Source of the DNA: Burkholderiales bacterium | Lineage (GTDB): Bacteria > Pseudomonadota > Gammaproteobacteria > Burkholderiales > Burkholderiaceae_C | Length of the DNA stretch: 7,744 bases | Direction: 5' to 3' | NCBI GenBank assembly: GCA_005786815.1 | Contig: SYDB01000207.1 | Coordinates: 1-7,744, forward strand | In this document: positions 1-5,632 of the stretch, piece by piece | How the letters are laid out: each line of letters begins with the position of its first letter | Position numbering within the stretch: position 1 is the first letter of the stretch | Translations under genes and position numbers: made by a program | Notes under the pieces: model-generated | What the model was told of the DNA's origin: nothing | The model's input: only the letters and a program-made list of their open reading frames with translations | The model's database searches: none

Positions 1-420
1 GCCTTGTGTTGCCAATGCACCGTCCCCAAACGCACAGCGCAAAATACTGGCAAGCATTTGGGTGACCGTTGTTTTACCGTTGCTACCTGTGACGGCGATC
101 ACAGGAAGATGCATTTGGCTTCTCCAGCCTTTGGCTAATTGGCCTAATCCGACGCGCGTATCTGGGACCTCTATGCATGGCAAATGTGGATCTGCTTTTT
201 CAGAAGCCACCATGGCAGCGCTCACGCCACTATGACTAACTTGTTGTAAGAATTGATGCGCATCGAAGCGCTCACCTTGAAGAGCGACAAATAAATCACC
301 CACCTGCACAGTTCTGCTGTCGGTATGCACGCGCTCAATAAACACCGATGCATCACCTTGGATGCGCGCACCCTCTATCCACTTAGCAGCATCGCTCAAG
401 CGCAGGTGCATATCAGACAT
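1..420 (-). CDS. murF: UDP-MurNAc-tripeptide--D-Ala-D-Ala ligase MurF (5' part, cut by window edge)
   Basis: MurF is the cytoplasmic ATP-dependent ligase that adds the dipeptide D-Ala-D-Ala to UDP-MurNAc-tripeptide, the last soluble step of peptidoglycan precursor synthesis. I translated the minus strand from the ATG at 420 and it stays open to base 1, giving 140 residues of a protein usually about 450-480 long. Residues 33-57 match the Mur-ligase N-terminal uridine-binding domain (TDSRTVQVGDLFVALQGE, then a DAHQF turn). Residues 111-118 are the ATP-binding P-loop TGSNGKTT. The start overlaps the 3' end of murE by 8 bases, and AGGAG at 430-426 lies 5 bases upstream, a very good ribosome binding site. 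An in-frame ATG at 411 is a less likely start. The catalytic centre and C-terminal domain lie outside the window. The neighbour murE and the P-loop make the identity firm; other Mur ligases fit this position less well. Confidence 0.95.
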   Translation of the reverse strand, partial: MSDMHLRLSDAAKWIEGARIQGDASVFIERVHTDSRTVQVGDLFVALQGERFDAHQFLQQVSHSGVSAAMVASEKADPHLPCIEVPDTRVGLGQLAKGWRSQMHLPVIAVTGSNGKTTVTQMLASILRCAFGDGALATQG

Positions 421-1924
421 GCATGCTCCTGTGGAGAATCGCTTGTTGTGCGTGCGATTGGTCGCTGAATGGATACTTCACTCCCAGTATTTCTTGGTAA
501 GTTTCATGCCCTTTGCCTGCAATCAAGACCAGATCGTTTGGACGCGCATGTTGGACTGCCTCTGCTATGGCTTGCGCTCTATCAATAACTGTGCGTACGG
601 ACTGCGGTTCTTTTAAGCCCGCATACATATCTTGCAATATAGCCGTGGGGTCTTCACTGCGCGGGTTGTCACTGGTCAAGACAATCTGTTGTGCATACAT
701 TTCAGCAGCGGCAGCCATCAACGGACGTTTACTTTTATCGCGATCGCCGCCACAACCCAATACGCAAATCATGTCTCCACCGCGTAATGCCGCCAAGGGC
801 TGCAATGCACGCAGTGTTTTTTCAATCGCGTCTGGCGTGTGTGCGAAATCAACTACCACCAAGGGGTCCCCCGCCACGCCAAGTAACTCCATACGTCCGG
901 GAACAGAAGGTAGATTCCTACAAGCTTGCGCTACATCGTCTAAACGATGTCCTAGGGCACACAAACAGGCAATCACTCCCGCTAAATTACTCACGTTGTA
1001 GTTGCCCACCATCGTGGTCTCAAGCGATGCAAAGCTATCGCCCTGTTTTATTTCAAACTGCATACCGCGATTGGCGTATTTCACGTGCATAGCTTGTATG
1101 TGTTGCGACGCCTTTTTAAGCACTTGCTCTTGCGTTGCGTACGTCCATACTTTGACTTGCCCGGCTTTTTGCAATTTATTGGCCAGCAACTCGCCTTTAG
1201 GGTCATCGATATTGATCACTACCGCTTGCAAACCCGGCCAATCAAACAGAGATTCTTTGGCTTTCCAATACTGGTCCATATCGCCGTGGTAGTCCAAATG
1301 GTCTTGCGAGAAGTTGGTAAACATAGCCAAGCGCACATGCGTGCCATCTAGTCGGTGCTCAGCAATTCCAATCGATGATGCTTCCATCACGCAGTTGGTG
1401 ACGCCTTCATGCACCATGTCGTACAAATGCGATTGCAGCAACACAGGGTCGGGTGTCGTCATACCTGTAGTTATCAAACTATCTGGTCGACCAAGTCCCA
1501 GCGTTCCAATCAGGGAAGAGGGTTGGCCAAGTTTTTGTAGCGCATGTGCTAGCCACCAAGCACAGCTTGTTTTGCCATTGGTACCTGTGATGGCAATCAC
1601 GTCCACCTCGGCACTTGGATGCTGGTAGAAACTGGCCGCAATTGGTCCGCATGCGGATTTAAGTCCGTTGTAACTGGCTACACGGTCGGTGATGTGTGGC
1701 ACGTCATCCCAGTCAAATACCTCTGTACCCACTGCTTCTACGAGACAGGCGTTTGCGCCCTGCTTTAAGGCAATAGGTACAAATTGACGCGCATCGTGTG
1801 CCGCACCAGGCCAAGCGATAAAACCATCGTTCACTTGCACTTTTCTGTTGTCCGTTCGCAGAGCGCCCGTGACGCGTTCGCGCAACCATTGGGCGGCTTG
1901 GTCCGGCGTGTGAAGTCTTTGCAT
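413..1924 (-). CDS. murE: UDP-MurNAc-L-Ala-D-Glu--meso-diaminopimelate ligase MurE
   Basis: MurE adds the third stem-peptide residue to UDP-MurNAc-L-Ala-D-Glu using ATP, in the cytoplasm. The protein is 503 residues, close to the E. coli length. The N-terminal uridine-binding domain covers about residues 1-105. The central ATPase domain has the P-loop TGTNGKTS at 113-120, TTPDP at 156-160, and DHLDYHGD at 208-215 followed by Lys223, which aligns with the carbamylated lysine of the family. The C-terminal domain carries DFAHTPDA at 359-366, the DNPR motif at 419-422 and GKGHE at 470-474. DNPR is the signature of enzymes that select meso-diaminopimelate rather than lysine, so a Gram-negative type of peptidoglycan is expected. 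The ATG shares one base with the ftsI stop (TGATG), and the last 8 bases overlap murF, which implies translational coupling. The upstream Shine-Dalgarno is weak (AAGAG), in keeping with re-initiation by ribosomes finishing ftsI. Confidence 0.97.
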   Translation of the reverse strand: MQRLHTPDQAAQWLRERVTGALRTDNRKVQVNDGFIAWPGAAHDARQFVPIALKQGANACLVEAVGTEVFDWDDVPHITDRVASYNGLKSACGPIAASFYQHPSAEVDVIAITGTNGKTSCAWWLAHALQKLGQPSSLIGTLGLGRPDSLITTGMTTPDPVLLQSHLYDMVHEGVTNCVMEASSIGIAEHRLDGTHVRLAMFTNFSQDHLDYHGDMDQYWKAKESLFDWPGLQAVVINIDDPKGELLANKLQKAGQVKVWTYATQEQVLKKASQHIQAMHVKYANRGMQFEIKQGDSFASLETTMVGNYNVSNLAGVIACLCALGHRLDDVAQACRNLPSVPGRMELLGVAGDPLVVVDFAHTPDAIEKTLRALQPLAALRGGDMICVLGCGGDRDKSKRPLMAAAAEMYAQQIVLTSDNPRSEDPTAILQDMYAGLKEPQSVRTVIDRAQAIAEAVQHARPNDLVLIAGKGHETYQEILGVKYPFSDQSHAQQAILHRSMHV

Positions 1925-3672
1925 CAGAAAGACTCTTTTTCTAGTAGTTGCGTCACTACCAATGGCTTGACAGCAATGTCGGGTTGCACACGCATCATCC
2001 GCAAGGTTTGTTGCACCACCTCACTAAACACAGGTGCCGCCACATCACCACCGTAGTAACGGCCGTTGCTAGGTTCATCGAGCATCACCGCGACGATGAT
2101 CAAGGGTTTATCGATAGGTGCCATGCCAACAAACCAGCCGCGGTATTTACGGTTTTTTTCGTTGCCATACGTCTTGCCAACTTGTTTATATGCCGTGCCA
2201 GATTTGCCACCCACGGAGTAACCCATGGTTTGTGCTTTCATACCTGTGCCACCAGGCCCTGCTGCCATTTGCAGCATCTTGCGAACCTGGGTGGCGGTGT
2301 TTGCAGAAAACACTTGTTCGCCCACGACTGGGGTGTCGTTCTTCAAAAAGGTGACGGGAATGATTTGGCCGTCATGCGAGAACACGGTATAAGAGCGTGC
2401 CATTTGAAAAAGAGACGCCGATAAGCCATATCCATAAGACATGGAGGCTTGTTCGATAGGACGCCAAGTTTTGTAGGGTCGCAGTCGTCCAGACACTACG
2501 CCAGGAAATGCGATGGGCGGTTTTTGCCCAAAACCTGCTTGTGAAAATGTTTCCCACATTTCTTGCGGTTGCATTTGCATCGCGATCTTGGTGGTGCCTA
2601 CATTGCTAGAGACTTGAATCACTTGCTCCACTGTGAGCGCTCCATGGGGATGTGCGTCCCTGATCGTGGTGCCTGTCAAATTCATTGAGCCGGGAGCGGT
2701 TTGGATGACAGATGCTGGTGTCACACGGCCAGAGTCCAATGCCAAGCCAATCGTGAAAGGTTTCATCACAGATCCAGGCTCGAAGGTGTCTGTGAGCGCA
2801 CGATTTCTTAATTGCTCACCTACCAAATTGCCCCTGCGATCTGGCACATAACTTGGGTAATTCGTCATGGCGATCACTTCGCCCGTAATTGCATGCAAGA
2901 CCACCACGCTGCCGGCTTTGGCTCGGTTGGTGAGCACAGCTTCTTTGATTTTTTCGTAAGCAAAGTACTGGGCCTTGCTGTCAATGCTCAGTTGCAAATC
3001 TTTGCCGTCTTCGGGCAAGATAATTTCGCCAATATCTTCTACGACTTTGCCAAATTTATCTTTGATCACACGCCGTGTACCTGGCTTGCCACCTAAGTCT
3101 TTGTTGAACTCGCGCTCAATGCCTTCTTGCCCAATGTTTTCAACATTCGTAAAGCCCACCACATGGGCAACGGCCTCGCCCTCTGGATAAATACGCTTGT
3201 ATTCTTTGCGCGCATAGATACCTTTGATCTTCAGAATTTCTATGCTTTTGGCGGTAGATTCATCGACTTGTCGTTTCAGCCACACGAAGTTTTTATCTTC
3301 ATCGCTCAATTTTTTTTCCAATTCAGCTTGCGTCATTCCCAATAACTTAGCAAGCGATTTGAATTTTTCTGGATCGCGGTCAATATTTTCTGGGTTGGCC
3401 CAAATGCTTGGCACAGGGACGCTCGAGGCCAATATGTGGCCATTGCGGTCCAGGATACGGCCTCGGTTAGCGGGTAAATCCAAGGTGCGTACATGACGAA
3501 CCGCTCCTTGCCGCTTAAAGAATGCGTTGTCAATCAATTGCACATATGCTGCGCGTGCAACTAAACCTAAAAACCCCAATGCAATACATGCCACGATAAA
3601 TTGGCTGCGCCAAATAGGCGTCTTGCTTGCTAATAAGGGGCTCGATGTGTATTGAACGCTGCGACTACTCAT
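1924..3672 (-). CDS. ftsI: Peptidoglycan D,D-transpeptidase FtsI (penicillin-binding protein 3)
   Basis: FtsI is the class B penicillin-binding protein that cross-links septal peptidoglycan as part of the divisome, working with FtsW. The protein has 582 residues against 588 in E. coli. A short cytoplasmic N-terminus is followed by one membrane helix at about residues 24-46, then a periplasmic pedestal domain with the conserved RGRILDRNG at 70-78. The transpeptidase domain has all three active-site motifs: SVMK at 301-304 with the acylated serine, SSN at 355-357, and KSGT at 490-493. The start ATG overlaps the ftsL stop as ATGA, with AGAGG about 10 bases upstream. The 3' end overlaps murE by one base. 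Its place after ftsL matches the order in other proteobacterial dcw clusters and separates it from PBP2, which sits in the mrdA locus. No missing catalytic residue or frameshift was seen. Confidence 0.97.
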   Translation of the reverse strand: MSSRSVQYTSSPLLASKTPIWRSQFIVACIALGFLGLVARAAYVQLIDNAFFKRQGAVRHVRTLDLPANRGRILDRNGHILASSVPVPSIWANPENIDRDPEKFKSLAKLLGMTQAELEKKLSDEDKNFVWLKRQVDESTAKSIEILKIKGIYARKEYKRIYPEGEAVAHVVGFTNVENIGQEGIEREFNKDLGGKPGTRRVIKDKFGKVVEDIGEIILPEDGKDLQLSIDSKAQYFAYEKIKEAVLTNRAKAGSVVVLHAITGEVIAMTNYPSYVPDRRGNLVGEQLRNRALTDTFEPGSVMKPFTIGLALDSGRVTPASVIQTAPGSMNLTGTTIRDAHPHGALTVEQVIQVSSNVGTTKIAMQMQPQEMWETFSQAGFGQKPPIAFPGVVSGRLRPYKTWRPIEQASMSYGYGLSASLFQMARSYTVFSHDGQIIPVTFLKNDTPVVGEQVFSANTATQVRKMLQMAAGPGGTGMKAQTMGYSVGGKSGTAYKQVGKTYGNEKNRKYRGWFVGMAPIDKPLIIVAVMLDEPSNGRYYGGDVAAPVFSEVVQQTLRMMRVQPDIAVKPLVVTQLLEKESF

Positions 3673-3968
3673 GGACGCACCGCCTCTGTAGTGCTGGCAC
3701 CTTGCGATGGCAGTTTTGCGTAATGTGTGATCGCTGGCGTGATGGTTCGCATGTTCAACTGTTCACGCGCCAATTTTTCAACACGCTTTGGCGTTGCTTG
3801 CGCGCGACGCTCTACGTCTAAACGGTCGTTCTCAATTTCTAATCGACGCGCTTCACTCATCGCCTGGTCGAGTTCGGTAGTGAGTGCGCGCGATTGGTAT
3901 TGGGTTCTCACCAAATAGAGTGCGCTGAGTAAAACTGCAATCAACAAAATAATGCTCAAGCGGCTCAT
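3669..3968 (-). CDS. ftsL: Cell division protein FtsL
   Basis: FtsL is a small bitopic inner-membrane protein that forms a complex with FtsB and FtsQ and helps activate the FtsW-FtsI septal synthase. The 99-residue protein has the expected layout: a three-residue cytoplasmic tip, a hydrophobic helix at about residues 4-20 ([17 protein letters not shown]), then a periplasmic heptad-like coiled coil at about 26-56 rich in Glu, Arg and Leu ([20 protein letters not shown]). After it comes a basic stretch ([15 protein letters not shown], 60-74), a pattern found in FtsL proteins. Sequence conservation in this family is low, so identification rests on size, topology and position between rsmH and ftsI. 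The ATG overlaps the rsmH stop as ATGA, and its own stop overlaps the ftsI start as ATGA. GAGG lies about 8 bases upstream of the start. Confidence 0.93.
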   Translation of the reverse strand: MSRLSIILLIAVLLSALYLVRTQYQSRALTTELDQAMSEARRLEIENDRLDVERRAQATPKRVEKLAREQLNMRTITPAITHYAKLPSQGASTTEAVRP

Positions 3969-4903
3969 GCCACAGCCTCGTGCTGCGTTGTAGGAAGGCG
4001 TTCTGCGACACGCAAGATGGCGCTTCGCGCACGTGGATTGCTTGCAATTTCTTCAGCGCTGGGCTTGATGCGTTGGACAGCTTTGAAATCCATGACTTGC
4101 GGCGGCGCAAAAGGCGCACGGCGGTCATACACCTCACGCGCGTGTTGCGCAATGAACTGCTTCACGATGCGGTCTTCTAGAGAATGAAAACTGATCACAG
4201 CCAATCTTCCATGCGGGCGCAATACATGCAACGTAGCGTCTAGCGCTTGTTGCAACTCCTCAAGCTCGGCGTTGATGAAAATCCGAAAAGCCTGAAATGT
4301 GCGCGTTGCAGGGTCCTTGCCCGGCTCGCGGGTTTTGACCGTGTCAGCCACGAGCTGGGCCAGTTCAGCGGTGCTTGTAGGGACGCCCCGTTCTTGTCGG
4401 CGAGCATCAATCGCCTTTGCAATCTGTAAAGCAAACCGTTCCTCGCCATATTCACGTATCACCTCCGCTATGTGTTGAATGTCTGCTTCTGCCAACCACT
4501 CCCGCACGCTCTGTCCACGCGTGGTGTCCATGCGCATATCCAAAGGGCCGTCGTGTCGAAATGAAAATCCGCGCGCCGGGTTGTCGACTTGTGGCGAGCT
4601 GATACCTAAGTCCATCAACACGCCATCGACCGATGCCGGCGGCAAATCGCCTAAGTGCGCGAACCCTTCGTGCCGAATCGATAAACGGGAGTCTTGAATT
4701 TGCTGGGCCACTGCGATCGCTTCGGGGTCTTTGTCGAAGGCAATCACCCGTCCCTTGTCGGAGAGTTGGGAGAGCATCAGACGCGTGTGTCCACCGCGTC
4801 CAAAGGTCGCATCTACGTAAGTACCGTCCGGCTGAAGGTCGAGTGCATCGACGGCTTCGCTGAGTAGGACGGTGGTGTGCTGCCATGGCGTGTCCACCGT
4901 CAT
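3965..4903 (-). CDS. rsmH: 16S rRNA (cytosine(1402)-N(4))-methyltransferase RsmH (MraW)
   Basis: RsmH uses S-adenosylmethionine to methylate N4 of C1402 in 16S rRNA, in the decoding centre of the 30S subunit. The 312-residue product begins the family pattern at residue 8 ([14 protein letters not shown]). The SAM-binding loop is [10 protein letters not shown] at 31-40, the acidic residue after strand 2 is in AFDKDP at 55-60, and the motif [12 protein letters not shown] lies at 97-108, followed by [16 protein letters not shown] at 111-126. An inserted helical domain spans about 130-215, then [12 protein letters not shown] at 237-248 and [10 protein letters not shown] at 289-298 complete the fold. 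It starts 3 bases after the mraZ stop. AAAGGA directly abuts the ATG at 4903, which is too close for a normal Shine-Dalgarno. A GTG two codons later (4897) has that AAAGGA at about 5 bases and may be the true start. The 3' end overlaps ftsL by 4 bases. Confidence 0.97.
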   Translation of the reverse strand: MTVDTPWQHTTVLLSEAVDALDLQPDGTYVDATFGRGGHTRLMLSQLSDKGRVIAFDKDPEAIAVAQQIQDSRLSIRHEGFAHLGDLPPASVDGVLMDLGISSPQVDNPARGFSFRHDGPLDMRMDTTRGQSVREWLAEADIQHIAEVIREYGEERFALQIAKAIDARRQERGVPTSTAELAQLVADTVKTREPGKDPATRTFQAFRIFINAELEELQQALDATLHVLRPHGRLAVISFHSLEDRIVKQFIAQHAREVYDRRAPFAPPQVMDFKAVQRIKPSAEEIASNPRARSAILRVAERLPTTQHEAVA

Positions 4904-4906
4904 CCT

Positions 4907-5335
4907 TTAGAAAGAAAATTCCTTGAAGACGTCAGGCATCTCGCCTTGCATGGCTTGCGCTTCTAGCGTGTCGTAAGTCGTTTTGTCCCACAACTCAAAG
5001 TGGTTGCCCATGCCCAGCAACATGGTGTCTTTTGAAATGCCTGCTGCGGCGCGCAGTTCTGGGGAGATCAATACACGGCCCGTGCCGTCCATTTCCACAT
5101 CCATCGCGTTCCCGAGCAAAACCCGCTTCCACCATTGCGCGCTCATAGGCAAAGCGGCAATACGTTCACGGAATTTCTCCCACTCGGTGCGTGGGAACAG
5201 CATCAAACAACCGTGGGGATGGCGCGTGATCGTGAGTTGCCCACTCGCTGTGGCGCTCAAGACGTCGCGATGACGCGTAGGTACCGACAAACGGCCCTTG
5301 GCATCGAGACTTAACGATGACGCACCTTGAAACAC
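4907..5335 (-). CDS. mraZ: Transcriptional regulator MraZ (GTG start)
   Basis: MraZ is a DNA-binding protein of the AbrB/SpoVT fold that, in E. coli, represses its own dcw promoter and lowers expression of the first genes, including rsmH. I place the start at GTG 5335 because family members begin MFQGAS, because AAGGAAAG (5348-5341) lies a few bases upstream, and because the frame upstream runs through the operator. This gives 142 residues. Two tandem AbrB-like half-domains are visible, each with the DxxxR-type signature: DAKGR at 11-15 followed by LSVPTRHRD, and DGTGR at 83-87 followed by VLISPELR. The C-terminal end ([10 protein letters not shown], 113-122) also fits the family. A longer in-frame ATG at 5392 would add 19 residues with no family resemblance and would place a predicted MraZ box over the start codon. 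It is the first gene of the operon and lies 3 bases before rsmH. Confidence 0.96.
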   Translation of the reverse strand: MFQGASSLSLDAKGRLSVPTRHRDVLSATASGQLTITRHPHGCLMLFPRTEWEKFRERIAALPMSAQWWKRVLLGNAMDVEMDGTGRVLISPELRAAAGISKDTMLLGMGNHFELWDKTTYDTLEAQAMQGEMPDVFKEFSF

Positions 5336-5340
5336 AGCAG

Positions 5341-5348
5341 CTTTCCTT
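5341..5348 (-). promoter_or_regulatory. Ribosome binding site of mraZ, decides the GTG start
   Basis: The minus strand reads AAGGAAAG here, followed by CTGCT and the GTG codon at 5335. The AAGGA core is 8 bases from the GTG. No comparable site precedes the ATG at 5392, so this sequence supports the shorter 142-residue MraZ. Confidence 0.7.
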
Positions 5349-5374
5349 GGCAAACAGACAATACGCAAGCGGCA

Positions 5375-5399
5375 GTGAAAGTGATTTAACACTTTTCAC
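5375..5399. repeat. Inverted repeat in the mraZ leader
   Basis: The plus strand has GTGAAAGTG at 5375-5383 and CACTTTTCAC at 5390-5399, which are reverse complements except for one extra A/T, with the six-base centre ATTTAA. In the mraZ transcript this could form a 9-bp hairpin with a bulged A, about 40 bases before the GTG start. One arm contains the promoter-distal AGTG box, so the other arm could equally be an extra MraZ half-site in the opposite orientation. The repeat is plain in the sequence; its role is not known. Confidence 0.55.
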
Positions 5400-5423
5400 C
5401 ACTTAATTGCACTTATTTGCACT
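5390..5423 (-). promoter_or_regulatory. Predicted MraZ operator: four AGTG boxes with 10-bp period
   Basis: On the minus strand the tetramer AGTG occurs four times at exactly 10-base steps (plus-strand CACT at 5390, 5400, 5410 and 5420). The units read AGTGCAAATA, AGTGCAATTA, AGTGGTGAAA and AGTGTTAAAT, and three of the four have AAGTG. MraZ of E. coli is known to bind direct repeats of a short G-rich core with 10-bp spacing, and mollicute MraZ binds repeated AAAGTG-like boxes. The boxes begin at the end of the predicted -10 element and cover the expected transcription start, a position that suits autorepression. The match to MraZ rests on spacing, core and the adjacent mraZ gene. Confidence 0.8.
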
Positions 5424-5449
5424 GTATCAGGATTTCACTGCTTCACCAA
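5421..5449 (-). promoter_or_regulatory. Candidate sigma-70 promoter of the dcw operon (Pmra)
   Basis: The minus strand has TTGGTG at 5449-5444, a 17-base spacer, then TACAGT at 5426-5421. The -10 hexamer matches four of six consensus bases and is preceded by TG one base upstream, the extended -10 form (TGATACAGT). The -35 match is poor (three of six), which an extended -10 can offset. Transcription would start near 5414, inside the AGTG boxes, leaving a leader of about 80 bases before mraZ. The assignment is by inspection only. Confidence 0.5.
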
Positions 5450-5469
5450 GGGTTTTTCGATTTTTTTCA

Positions 5470-5499
5470 ATGAAATCAACAACTTAGGAGCGATTTCAT
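5470..5499. repeat. Inverted repeat in the dksA-mraZ intergenic region
   Basis: ATGAAATC at 5470-5477 and GATTTCAT at 5492-5499 are perfect 8-base inverted arms around a 14-base spacer. It lies 20 bases upstream of the candidate mraZ -35 element, so it could be a binding site for a dimeric regulator, but no known consensus was recognised. The rest of 5450-5582 is AT-rich, with no open reading frame of note on either strand and no tandem repeat. It contains one stray AAGTG (plus-strand CACT at 5536-5539) out of phase with the operator. Confidence 0.4.
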
Positions 5500-5582
5500 A
5501 AACAAGTCTAGGAGTAAAAATCGTTATAAAGCAAGCACTTAGAGAGTCTATTAAAAGTGTCTTATCAAGATAGTAGTGGGCG

Positions 5583-5610
5583 AAAAAAAACAGGCCAAAG
5601 GCCTGTTTTT
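5583..5610 (-). terminator. Rho-independent terminator after dksA
   Basis: A perfect stem with arms AAAAACAGGCC (5586-5596) and GGCCTGTTTTT (5600-5610) surrounds a three-base loop. On the minus strand the GC core is followed by eight T residues (5590-5583). It begins 22 bases after the dksA stop codon, so it ends the dksA transcript and insulates it from the dcw promoter. Five T residues on the other side could also stop plus-strand transcription, though weakly. Confidence 0.92.
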
Positions 5611-5632
5611 CGCATTGTCGTGCAACAACGGC

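Noticed and set aside
419..427. GCATGCATG palindromic motif at the murE/murF junction
   Set aside because: It is short and is explained by the overlapping codons of murE and the murF start; there is no further symmetry around it.
513..1001. Plus-strand 162-codon frame opposite murE
   Set aside because: It covers conserved murE motifs on the other strand and has a Ser/Cys-rich product without any family signature.
4452..4886. Minus-strand 144-codon frame inside rsmH
   Set aside because: It is an alternative frame of rsmH with an Arg-rich product typical of out-of-frame reading, while rsmH has full family motifs across the same bases.
5536..5559. Further AGTG/CACT copies (5536-5539, 5556-5559) as extra MraZ boxes
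   Set aside because: They are single, far from the promoter, differ in orientation and are not at 10-bp steps. Such tetramers are expected by chance.
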